Shown here: one piece after another, positions 43,883-52,343 of the stretch | How the letters are laid out: each line of letters starts with the position of its first letter | How positions within the stretch are numbered: position 1 is the first letter of the stretch | From: DQWO01 sp964478545 | GTDB taxonomy: Bacteria; Desulfobacterota; Anaeroferrophillalia; Anaeroferrophillales; Anaeroferrophillaceae | Length of the DNA: 64,000 nt | Direction: 5' to 3' | Assembly (NCBI GenBank): GCA_964478545.1 | Contig: CAYZIS010000013.1 | Span: 1-64,000 of the forward strand | Made by a program: the position numbers and the translations under genes | Notes under the pieces: model-generated | What the model was told of the DNA's origin: nothing | Seen by the model: only the letters and a program-made list of their open reading frames with translations | Databases searched by the model: none

Positions 43883-44887
43883 TTGACGGGGGGGACATTG
43901 TTGCGGCAATCGGAATCAGGCTGGTCGGCGGTGGCCGGGATTACCCTCATTGAGCTGCTCGTCACCCTGACCATCGGGGCGATCATCTTCGCCGCCCTTA
44001 CCGGGGTGGTTTTCCAGGGGCTGCAGTATCATGCCGCCGTCACTGAAAGAAACGAGCTTTCCCGGCAGGCTCACTTTGCCATGGAACGGATGGTTTCGGC
44101 CCTGCGGAATACCAGGCTGCTGCTGCTGCCTTTTAGTGACAATGATTCCACCAACTGGCCTGAAAACATTCGTGAAGAAACGGTGCCTGCCTCGCCGCCC
44201 ATTGGGGATAGCACCAAGGCCACCGCCGTACTGGCCGTTACCCTACCGCTGACGTATGATCTGGACCATGATGGTTTTTCCGATGCCGACGACGACCGAG
44301 ACGGCAAAATAGACGAAGATCTGCCGGCCGGTAAAACTCACGATTCTGCCTCTGGCATCTACCTTATTGATGACGATGGTGATGGTTGGGTCGATGAAAG
44401 TTTTAATATCGCTGATGATGACGAGTACATTTCCTGGCCCGACGAAGATCCCATCGACGGTATTGACAACGACGGCGACAATAATATCGATGAGGACCCC
44501 GGCGCCGACATGAACAGTGACGGTTGTCCCGGGATATGTTACGTGGATGATGATGGTGACGGCCAGGTCGACGAGGGAAATGTGGCGGATGACGATGAGG
44601 ATGGGCTGGTGGATGAAGACTGGTACAATGCCCTGGTTTTTTATCTGGACAATTCAACCATGAAAGAACGCACCCCGGTGCCGTGGGACGAGGATGGCAA
44701 CGGCAACGTGGGCGGCCGGGATTTTGTCATCTCGGATATTGCCGATAATGTCACTCTTTTTCGCATTGAGCGTCTTCCCCGGGCCGGCGGCCGGGCAACC
44801 CTGGTGGATATTACCTTGGAACTCACCGGCCCTGGCGACGACACCGTGACTCTCCACTGCCGGACCAGGGTGGGAGCGGCACAGTGA
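43883..44887 (+). CDS. MshO/PilW-like minor pseudopilin with Asp-rich calcium-type repeats
   Basis: 334 residues. The leader ends in AG/ITLIELLVTLTIG, a type IV prepilin site with Gly at -1 and Glu at +5, followed by the hydrophobic helix. The middle (about 128-245) is exceptionally acidic, with repeated loops DDDGDGWVDE, DNDGDNNIDE, DDDGDGQVDE and DDDEDGLVDE, like EF-hand or thrombospondin type-3 calcium loops. The C-terminal part is a pilin-like beta region. The start is a TTG: 43883, 43898 or 43901 are all possible, the last two just after a G-run. First gene of the MSHA-like cluster; overlaps the next by 4 bp. Confidence 0.85.
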   Translation: MTGGTLLRQSESGWSAVAGITLIELLVTLTIGAIIFAALTGVVFQGLQYHAAVTERNELSRQAHFAMERMVSALRNTRLLLLPFSDNDSTNWPENIREETVPASPPIGDSTKATAVLAVTLPLTYDLDHDGFSDADDDRDGKIDEDLPAGKTHDSASGIYLIDDDGDGWVDESFNIADDDEYISWPDEDPIDGIDNDGDNNIDEDPGADMNSDGCPGICYVDDDGDGQVDEGNVADDDEDGLVDEDWYNALVFYLDNSTMKERTPVPWDEDGNGNVGGRDFVISDIADNVTLFRIERLPRAGGRATLVDITLELTGPGDDTVTLHCRTRVGAAQ

Positions 44888-47800
44888 AAAAATCAGCACT
44901 CACCAATAACCACGGCTATATTCTGCTGCCGGTGATCATGATGTTCAGCCTGCTGGCGGCCATCGCTTTCCTGGTGAACCGGAACAATAGCGTCCCCTTG
45001 CGGATGATTGTTAATGATGCCCAGGTGGACCAGGCCCTGGCCGTTGCCGGGGCCGGCCTGGAGCATGCCAAATGGCTGGTCCAGGACAATGTCTGCGGTG
45101 GTGATTTGATTCTTGGGGCCACCGCTCTTGGCGATCACAGCTATACGGCCACGGTGGATGCCGCTGCCACCACCACCAACCATTACACTTTGCAGCCGGA
45201 CCGGGATGCCGCGATCCAGGAAACGGCCCCGGGTCAAAACTTTGGAAACAGCACCGCCATGGCGGTGAAAACTCAGGCGGGAGATAGTCGGCGGGCCCTT
45301 TATCATTTTGTCCTCTCGATCATCCCGGAGCAAACCCGGGTAACCTCGGCGACCCTGTGGCTCCATGTTATCGATAATGATTCTCTGGGCACCATCAACC
45401 TCCACCCGGTCAATGATACCTGGATAGAAAATTGGGTAACCTGGAACAACATTGCTGCAAGTTATGATGACCAGGTTCTGGGCCGTATTTCCCCGCAGTT
45501 GAGCGGCAACTCTTGGGTGGCGATCAACTTGACGGCTATGACCCAGTTTTGGGTCAACAATCCTTCTGCCAACCATGGAATGATGTTGATCTCGGCGCTG
45601 GAAGACAGCCTGGAATCCACCTATACAAGCGACGATTCCGGCAGCCTGTGCCCGTACCTGGAGATCAGCACTGCGGTTGGTGCCACTTCACCGGTCACCA
45701 TCACTGCCAGCGCCACTCTTGATTCCGGGGTGATCCGCACCCTGAGCCGGGTGGCATACAAGGCCTATCAGCGGAGTACTACTATTATCTTGCAGCCGGA
45801 TGCGGCGGCGGGCAAGGATGCCTATGTATCTATTTTTTGGTCCAGCGGGAACTACGGCGCCAGCGATGATCTCTGGGTGCAAGATTGGGATAATGACGTT
45901 GATAAAGTTCATTATAAAAGCCTGCTCTGGTTTGATATCAGCCCTATCCCCATCGGCTCCAGGGTGCTGAGCGCTGTCCTTTCCCTTTACCAGAACACCC
46001 CCAGTACCAACGGCGGACTGGTGGAAGTGCACCGGGTGACCAGTGACTGGGTCGAAGGTGATGAAAACGGATCTTCAGGTGCGGGTGCCACCTGGGATGA
46101 CCGCGATACAGGCCTGCCGTGGAACACCAACGGCGGGGACTATGATTTAATTCCAATTGCCAGCACCCAACTTCCTGCTGGGATCAAGGATTGGTTTGAT
46201 TGGGATATTACTGAACTGGTGAATGGCTGGATCAACGGTGCCTATGACAACAACGGTCTGATCCTGCTGCCCGGGGCCTATGGCACCGCCGTCTGTTTCA
46301 ACAGCAGTGATGAGGGTAAGAAAGATGCTCCCCTGTTGACCATCACCTATGCCTGTGAATGCGGTGACGCCGGGGTTGCGCCCCAAGGCTCCGGCAGGGT
46401 GTTGCTGGTGGTGGACAGGCCCTACAATCTTACCGCGAATGAAGTGATTAAAAAATCCTTGTTTGAGGCCTGGGGTTATACCGTCACCTTGATTAATGAT
46501 GATGACGATTTCGAAGATGAGTTGGCTGCCAACGATGTGGTCTATGTTTCTGAGAGTGTCAATTCGTCTGATATCGATACCAAGCTCACCAATGCCACCA
46601 TCGGCGTGGTAAATGAAGAAGGCTATTTAAATGATGAGTTAGGGATCGAGTCCGACAATTCCAGCAATTGGCCGGTGGGCGATAGCCTTGAGATCACAGA
46701 CAATAGCCATTATATCACGGTGCTCTTTCCTCATGGGGTGCTGCCTATCTACCGTGCTGATATGCAGGGACTGGCGGTAGGGAGCACTCCGGCGCCGGAT
46801 TTACAGACCTTGGCCAACTGGAGTTCCTGGCCGACCATCGCGACGCTGGATGCCGGGGCTGCCAAGGCCGGCGGCGGTACTGCTGCCGGACGCCGGGTCA
46901 TGCTGCCCATCGGCCGTGATGGTTCTGTCCACTGGCGCTATATCAACAATAACGGTCTCCTGATTGTCCAGCGGGCCCTCCAGTGGGCGGCTGGCGGTGA
47001 ACTATCGTTTGATCCTGGTTTAATCGCCCACTGGAAGCTTGATGACGGCAGTGGAACAACCGCCGTGGATTCAGTGGGTGGACATGACGGAACTCTTGCA
47101 GGTGATCCGAACTGGGTGGCAGGTGCGTTTGGGGGTGCCCTGGATTTTGACGGCAGTGGCGATTATGTGGATGTTGGCCATGTGTTGGATGGTGGTGTCC
47201 AGCAAATCTCGGTGACCGCCTGGATCTTTAAACGTGATTCTGGGGACGACCGCGTTATCTGCAAGTCTTCAGGTACCGCGATTGTCGATCATATCTTTTC
47301 GCTTGGGGTGGCAGATACCACGATCCGTGTTAGGCTGGGAACAACAGACAACGGAGGAACGGACAATTATGATGGCGGATTAATTCCCTTGAATGCGTGG
47401 GTTCACCTGGCGTTCACATACGATGGCGCCATGCTGAGAATATATAAGAATGGGACGGAAACGGCGTCTTATGCGGTTACGGGAGATATGATTGCTTCCA
47501 CGCTGGCTGTTGCCATTGGTAATGTGAATGCCACCGATGATCGTTACTGGAACGGTCTGCTTGACGATGTCCGTATCTATGACCGGGCGATGACCGCCGG
47601 CGAAGTTGTTGCTCTGACGGTTGGCACCTTCCTGGATGAATTTAATAATCAGAGCTATGGCAATAATGACGGCAGTCTGTCGTGGGCTGCCGGCTGGGTC
47701 GAGGGCGGAGAAACAACCGATCCCATTGATGGGGATCTCCAGGTTGTCGCCGATATCAGCAACTACCAGCTGCGGCTCAGGGATAACGGTCGAAACGTCA

Positions 47801-48102
47801 TGCGCGAAGCCAACCTCAGCGCCTTTACGTTCGCGACCCTCAGTTTCGAGTACCGGCGTGACAGTCTGGACAAAACGGGTGAGTTTTACGATATCCAGGT
47901 TTCCGGGGACGGTGGCACCACCTGGCATGATTTGGATCGTTTTGCCGGCCCGGCCACTGATGGGGCTTATACCCTGGTCAGTTACGATATTTCCGCCTAC
48001 TGTGCCTCGAATACCCAGATTCGATTCATCTCTTCGACAGCGAATATGTCAGATGGAGACCTTGTCTGGATCGACAACGTCGAGATTTCCTGCAGCCCAT
48101 GA
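44884..48102 (+). CDS. Giant modular minor pilin / tip adhesin candidate (MshQ-like role)
   Basis: 1072 residues. A PilX/GspK-like pseudopilin start (HG/YILLPVIMMFSLLAAIAFLV, with Pro instead of Glu at +5) is followed by: a DNRLRE-type domain (about 103-280), a second one (about 301-500), an alpha/beta Rossmann-like domain (about 504-700, GRVLLVVDRPYNLT), a LamG/concanavalin-like domain (about 712-915, IAHWKLDDGSGTTAVDSVGG), and a C-terminal jelly-roll-like region (about 915-1072). DNRLRE and LamG domains occur in surface and carbohydrate-binding proteins. In Vibrio the MSHA locus also ends its pilin set with a large LamG-containing MshQ. Position, size and start suggest a pilus-tip binding protein. 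Confidence 0.8.
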   Translation: MKKSALTNNHGYILLPVIMMFSLLAAIAFLVNRNNSVPLRMIVNDAQVDQALAVAGAGLEHAKWLVQDNVCGGDLILGATALGDHSYTATVDAAATTTNHYTLQPDRDAAIQETAPGQNFGNSTAMAVKTQAGDSRRALYHFVLSIIPEQTRVTSATLWLHVIDNDSLGTINLHPVNDTWIENWVTWNNIAASYDDQVLGRISPQLSGNSWVAINLTAMTQFWVNNPSANHGMMLISALEDSLESTYTSDDSGSLCPYLEISTAVGATSPVTITASATLDSGVIRTLSRVAYKAYQRSTTIILQPDAAAGKDAYVSIFWSSGNYGASDDLWVQDWDNDVDKVHYKSLLWFDISPIPIGSRVLSAVLSLYQNTPSTNGGLVEVHRVTSDWVEGDENGSSGAGATWDDRDTGLPWNTNGGDYDLIPIASTQLPAGIKDWFDWDITELVNGWINGAYDNNGLILLPGAYGTAVCFNSSDEGKKDAPLLTITYACECGDAGVAPQGSGRVLLVVDRPYNLTANEVIKKSLFEAWGYTVTLINDDDDFEDELAANDVVYVSESVNSSDIDTKLTNATIGVVNEEGYLNDELGIESDNSSNWPVGDSLEITDNSHYITVLFPHGVLPIYRADMQGLAVGSTPAPDLQTLANWSSWPTIATLDAGAAKAGGGTAAGRRVMLPIGRDGSVHWRYINNNGLLIVQRALQWAAGGELSFDPGLIAHWKLDDGSGTTAVDSVGGHDGTLAGDPNWVAGAFGGALDFDGSGDYVDVGHVLDGGVQQISVTAWIFKRDSGDDRVICKSSGTAIVDHIFSLGVADTTIRVRLGTTDNGGTDNYDGGLIPLNAWVHLAFTYDGAMLRIYKNGTETASYAVTGDMIASTLAVAIGNVNATDDRYWNGLLDDVRIYDRAMTAGEVVALTVGTFLDEFNNQSYGNNDGSLSWAAGWVEGGETTDPIDGDLQVVADISNYQLRLRDNGRNVMREANLSAFTFATLSFEYRRDSLDKTGEFYDIQVSGDGGTTWHDLDRFAGPATDGAYTLVSYDISAYCASNTQIRFISSTANMSDGDLVWIDNVEISCSP

Positions 48103-48260
48103 GGCAACGCCAGAATAAAGAGGTGCTTTCTGTAGTGCGTATGTTGTTTTGATGAAGTCGGTTATAACTTTTTTGGTTCCGGCTATGCCGGGTTAGGGAT
48201 TAAGTATTTTCAATTTTGTTCGATAGGTAATAATGAACCTTTATGCAGGTGGTATTGTAA

Positions 48261-50123
48261 GTGGCTAAAGCCGTAAAAAAACAGATGCCCTCCAACCAGC
48301 GGCTGGGCCTGATGGTGCTGCTGGCTTCCGTGGTCGCCGCCGGTCTGGTAATATTTTTTTTCCTCAACCAGAACCGGCAGCTCAACACAGACCAGCTTCA
48401 TCGCCAGGGTTATCAGCTGGTTCGCCTGCTGGCGAAAATCATTCCCGCCGAGCCGGAGAGTTCCACCTCGCGGTTGGCGGAAGTGCGGCATACCCTGGCC
48501 GGGGTTGAAGACATGCCGTCTTTCGCCTTTCTGGCAATTCTTGATCAAAAGGGGGTGGTGCTGGAACGTCTGGCGCCGCCGGGGGGCACTCTGCCCTCCT
48601 TCAGTCCTGATCCTGATCCGGCTTCCTGGTATTATGAACGGATCGGCAGAAAGATGCCCGGCAGTGGCAAGCTGATGGAGTTTGGAGCGCCGCTGCTTCG
48701 TAGTGGTGAGTTGTACGGTCACCTGACCCTGGGCTTTTATGAGCCGACGATCAATGTTATCGGCCATTATCGGGGTCTGCTGGCTGATATGTTTCTGCCC
48801 ATCTTCCTGCTCGGGACCATCTTCTACCTGCTGTTAAAACAGGAAACCAAGGTGATTTCTACCCTGAGCGGTGAGATCAGGAAGCTGATTGATAACGATA
48901 AGCTGCCTTCAGGGGTCAGCTTCAAAGCTTCTGGGGAAGTAAGGGAACTGGCTGACGACTTAAACCAGCTGCTGCAGAAAAATATTTCGCGCCTCAAGGA
49001 GATGGAGGATGAGTATTCCCGGGTGCTGGATTCCAGCAAGGTGGTCCAGTATAAGAAAAACCGACTGGAAGCAATTTTCGAGCTGATGCCCGACGGCTTT
49101 TTAATCATGGATGATGCCTGCAGTCCTACCTATGTCAACCGCAGGTTCGCCGCCCTCCTGGGCCTGGAGCCCAAGGATATCATTGGCAGTCATTATCACC
49201 TCTGGTGCCATAACGAGCGGCTGTCGGCGCTTTTTTCCCGCTACCAGAGCGGCGGCAAGGAATGCCTTCGCCGGTCTGAGGAGATCTCTTTCGTGCCTGA
49301 ACATGCTCCGGGGACAACCATCCTGGTCCGTTTCATTCCCTTTTCCCAGCGGGACAAAGGTGCCGTTTCCGGCATCCTGGTGCTGGCCCATGATGTGACC
49401 GCCGAAGTCATGGCCGAGAAGGCCCGGGATGAATTTATCGCCCAGGTTTCCCATGAATTGAAGGCGCCGCTCAATGTGATTAAAATCTATAATGAGATGC
49501 TGATGGGCGAGGACGGAAAGCAGGAATCATTTCGCCTGGAGGCGGTGAACACCATCAATGACGCGGTTGAGCGCCTGACGATGCTGATTAAAAATCTGCT
49601 CTCCATTTCCCAGATTGAAATGGGTAGTATCGTGGTTGAGCGGCAGCGGATCAAGCTGCTTGAGCTGGTGCAGGATGTCTTTTCGCTGATATCCAAGACC
49701 GGGGGGAGGGATGAACTTGAATTCCATCTCGATCTGCCCCGGAAAATGAGTCATGTGAATGTGGACAAGGACCTGATGAGTGTGGCACTCAACAACCTGT
49801 TGACCAACGCGGTCAAATACAACCGGCCGGGGGGCAGGGTGGACGTGGCCGTTGAGGAAAACAGCGAAGAGATTCTCATCAGGGTCCGGGATACGGGCAT
49901 CGGCATTGCCGCCGGGGACCAGAAAAATATTTTTGACAAGTTTTATCGCTCTGCTGACGAAAAGGTACGAGGCAGGGAAGGTCACGGACTGGGCCTGTCT
50001 CTGGCCAAGGCCATCGTCGAGCTGCATAATGGCAGGCTGCTGGTGGACAGTACCCCGGGTGAGGGGACTGAATTTACCATTGTTCTGCGAAAAACGGAAG
50101 GCCTGGTGAAGGAATCTCTATGA
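48261..50123 (+). CDS. Membrane sensor histidine kinase with PAS domain
   Basis: 620 residues from a GTG at 48261 with GCAGGTGG eight bases upstream. Two transmembrane helices (about 15-36 and 170-195) enclose a periplasmic sensor of about 135 residues; then HAMP-like/coiled-coil sequence (about 200-260), PAS (about 270-375), H-box FIAQVSHELKAPLNVIKI (His near 397), N-box NNLLTNAVKYNRPGG, and G-boxes VRDTGIGI and GHGLGLSLAKAIV. All catalytic boxes are present. It overlaps the response-regulator gene by 4 bp, so the two form a two-component pair within the pilus locus. Confidence 0.93.
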   Translation: MAKAVKKQMPSNQRLGLMVLLASVVAAGLVIFFFLNQNRQLNTDQLHRQGYQLVRLLAKIIPAEPESSTSRLAEVRHTLAGVEDMPSFAFLAILDQKGVVLERLAPPGGTLPSFSPDPDPASWYYERIGRKMPGSGKLMEFGAPLLRSGELYGHLTLGFYEPTINVIGHYRGLLADMFLPIFLLGTIFYLLLKQETKVISTLSGEIRKLIDNDKLPSGVSFKASGEVRELADDLNQLLQKNISRLKEMEDEYSRVLDSSKVVQYKKNRLEAIFELMPDGFLIMDDACSPTYVNRRFAALLGLEPKDIIGSHYHLWCHNERLSALFSRYQSGGKECLRRSEEISFVPEHAPGTTILVRFIPFSQRDKGAVSGILVLAHDVTAEVMAEKARDEFIAQVSHELKAPLNVIKIYNEMLMGEDGKQESFRLEAVNTINDAVERLTMLIKNLLSISQIEMGSIVVERQRIKLLELVQDVFSLISKTGGRDELEFHLDLPRKMSHVNVDKDLMSVALNNLLTNAVKYNRPGGRVDVAVEENSEEILIRVRDTGIGIAAGDQKNIFDKFYRSADEKVRGREGHGLGLSLAKAIVELHNGRLLVDSTPGEGTEFTIVLRKTEGLVKESL

Positions 50124-50506
50124 GTAAAAAAAAGATTATGCTGGTGGAGGATGATGTAAGCGTCTCCCGGATACTGCAGCTGACCATTGAACGTCAGGGG
50201 CATGAAGTGCACTGCGCCGGCAACGGGGAAGTGGCCCTTAAGGTCATGGAGGAATACTGGCCTGAGGTGCTGATCACCGATATCAATATGCCCCGTATGT
50301 CCGGCCGGGATCTGTGCCTGCAGCTCAACGAGCGCTATCCGGATCGTAAGTTGATGATTGTGATCATGACCTCGATGACCGAGCGGCAGGAAAAGGAATG
50401 GATTGGTCAATTTCCCCGCATCCACTTTATGGAGAAACCGTTGAGCCCGAAACGCCTGCTGGCCCTGATTGAAACCACAGGTGATCCAACTGCTGAGAAC
50501 GGCTGA
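50120..50506 (+). CDS. Single-domain response regulator
   Basis: 128 residues, a receiver domain only: acidic pair LVEDD (about 8-11), phospho-acceptor Asp in LITDINMPRMSG (near 54), conserved Thr/Ser in IMTSMTE and Lys in FMEKPLSP. There is no output domain, so it signals by protein contact, perhaps with the HD-GYP or STAS proteins encoded next. It overlaps the kinase gene and lies 10 bp before the HD-GYP gene. Confidence 0.93.
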   Translation: MSKKKIMLVEDDVSVSRILQLTIERQGHEVHCAGNGEVALKVMEEYWPEVLITDINMPRMSGRDLCLQLNERYPDRKLMIVIMTSMTERQEKEWIGQFPRIHFMEKPLSPKRLLALIETTGDPTAENG

Positions 50507-50516
50507 AGGGATTCCC

Positions 50517-52028
50517 ATGAAAAATCTGCTGCAAAAAATAGATTTTCCCTATTATCACCGGCTTTTTCACCGGCTCTATTCCACCGGGCTGAAGATGGCT
50601 TTCTGCGATCTCGAGGGCAAAGTGCTCTGGCCGGAGGATGGGAAAGTGGATGATGCCATGGAGTCAGCCCTGGCGGCGCTCTGCCCCGAGGACGATCTTT
50701 CCACCCTGTCTCCAGCTGCCGGAGGCGGCTGTTGGACAAGGGAATTGTCAGGCGGTCTGTATGTCTGCCCGGTACAGCTTATCGGTGAGCACCTGATCGG
50801 CTGGCTGGCAATCCTGGTTGATGAAATCCTCGGGGAAGACGAGGCCCAAAAGCTTAAGGGACTGGTGGATGATGTGGCTGCCGGCATCACCAGGGACTGT
50901 CGCTATGAACATGATCTTGATAATTTGGTTGATGAAGTGGCAAAGCGCTACGAGGAACTGCATCTTGTCTACGGTATGCGCGACCTGATCAAGGAATACC
51001 ATTACAGCCAGGATATCTTCGAGCCTTTGCTTGAAAAATGTCATCTTGCTCTGGATACTTCTTTGACCGCTTTCATCTTTCCGGACCGGGATCTGCAGTT
51101 GTATCGGCAGGACCCGGCAAAAGATATAGATAACCTCGACCTTCTCCTGACCAGGATGAACAGTGAAATCTGCCGGTTTATTGCCAGCAGCAAGGAACCC
51201 CTGGTGCTCAATCGTGAGGATGATTCCCGCCGGAAGTACTTATGGTCCGGGGTGCCCTGGAAGATTATGGCTATCCCGATCATGGTTGAACGGAAGATGG
51301 TTGCCGCCATTATGATGCTGAGGGCGGCTGATCAGCCGGATTTCAGCAACAGTGACCGGAATATCAGCGAGGCAATTGCCGAACAGCTGGGCATTATTAT
51401 CCTCAATCAGGTTATCTACGGCAAGCTGGAGAGTTTTTCCGAGGAGATGGCCGCCACCATGATAGAATCCATTGATGCCAAGGATCCCTACACCCGGGGC
51501 CATTCAGACCGGGTGAACAGGTATTCCATGGCCATCGGCGAAGCCTTGAACTTCCCTGAACAGGACATGAAAAACCTCTACTGGTCTTCGCTGCTCCATG
51601 ACCTGGGAAAGCTCGGGATTCCTGACCAGGTTCTGGGCAAGGTGGGAAAGCTGGATGAGGATGAATATACCATGATCAAGTCCCATTCCCAGTGCAGCCA
51701 TGATATCATTGCCCACGTGAAGCGCCTGGCCCCGTCGCTGCGGGCCATTCTCCATCACCATGAGCGATATGACGGCACCGGTTATCCTGATGAACTGGCC
51801 GGGTTGGCTATCCCCCTGCATGCCCGGATTATTGCCGTGGCGGATACTTTTGATGCCATTACCAGTTCCCGTTCATATCGGCCCTCCCGTTTAGTCAGCG
51901 AAGCGATGGTGGAACTGCAGCGGGTCAAAGGCACCCAGCTTGATCCGGAACTGGTTGATTTGTGGCTGGATGTCTATACAACAAAATTTGCGCCGGCAGC
52001 CGGAACCCGGACCGGGGAGAAAGAGTAG
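50517..52028 (+). CDS. GAF-like/HD-GYP cyclic-di-GMP phosphodiesterase
   Basis: 503 residues from the ATG at 50517 (AAGGGA upstream); the frame is open from 50469 inside the preceding gene. The first 140 residues resemble a sensory domain with conserved Cys, a GAF-like domain covers about 160-315, and the HD-GYP domain about 320-490. Catalytic motifs are intact: HSDRVNRY, LLHDLGKLGIP (near 359), ILHHHERYDGTGYP (near 414-424) and DTFDAITSSRSYR. HD-GYP enzymes hydrolyse c-di-GMP. No membrane helix. Next to an orphan receiver and STAS gene. Confidence 0.93.
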   Translation: MKNLLQKIDFPYYHRLFHRLYSTGLKMAFCDLEGKVLWPEDGKVDDAMESALAALCPEDDLSTLSPAAGGGCWTRELSGGLYVCPVQLIGEHLIGWLAILVDEILGEDEAQKLKGLVDDVAAGITRDCRYEHDLDNLVDEVAKRYEELHLVYGMRDLIKEYHYSQDIFEPLLEKCHLALDTSLTAFIFPDRDLQLYRQDPAKDIDNLDLLLTRMNSEICRFIASSKEPLVLNREDDSRRKYLWSGVPWKIMAIPIMVERKMVAAIMMLRAADQPDFSNSDRNISEAIAEQLGIIILNQVIYGKLESFSEEMAATMIESIDAKDPYTRGHSDRVNRYSMAIGEALNFPEQDMKNLYWSSLLHDLGKLGIPDQVLGKVGKLDEDEYTMIKSHSQCSHDIIAHVKRLAPSLRAILHHHERYDGTGYPDELAGLAIPLHARIIAVADTFDAITSSRSYRPSRLVSEAMVELQRVKGTQLDPELVDLWLDVYTTKFAPAAGTRTGEKE

Positions 52029-52340
52029 ATGATGGAGTTCAGCCGGACGGAAATCGGAATGATGACCTACCTTACCCCCAGCGGTTTATTCGCGGACAAA
52101 CCGGGCCTGGAGGCTTTGAGAGAAACGGTCAAGTCATGCATTCAGGAGCACCAGTTTCACCTGGTTCTGGACTTGGCCGATGTGTCGACTCTGAATGGGA
52201 TGATGGTTGATGCCCTGCTCGACATCCAGGATGAACTGGTGCGGCTCGGCGGCAGCCTGAAGCTGGTCAATGCCAGTCAGGTGATCAGGGAAATTTGTCA
52301 GTTTACCGGATTGAACAATTATGTGAACCTGGTGGAGTGA
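52029..52340 (+). CDS. STAS-domain protein without the usual phosphorylatable serine
   Basis: 103 residues, anti-sigma-factor-antagonist fold: FHLVLDLADVSTLNGMMVDALLDIQDELVRLGGSLKLVNAS. In SpoIIAA-type proteins the loop reads D-S-S-G; here the same place reads N-G-M-M, so regulation by serine phosphorylation seems lost. The start directly abuts the HD-GYP stop codon. No partner kinase (RsbW type) is visible, so it is probably a protein-interaction module of the signalling set. Confidence 0.85.
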   Translation: MMEFSRTEIGMMTYLTPSGLFADKPGLEALRETVKSCIQEHQFHLVLDLADVSTLNGMMVDALLDIQDELVRLGGSLKLVNASQVIREICQFTGLNNYVNLVE

Positions 52341-52343
52341 AAA

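Noticed and set aside
43883..44887. Reading the Asp-rich pilin as a dockerin/cohesin system
   Set aside because: The DxDGD loops fit dockerin-like calcium sites, but there is no paired dockerin domain layout and no cohesin nearby; the prepilin leader gives a better explanation.
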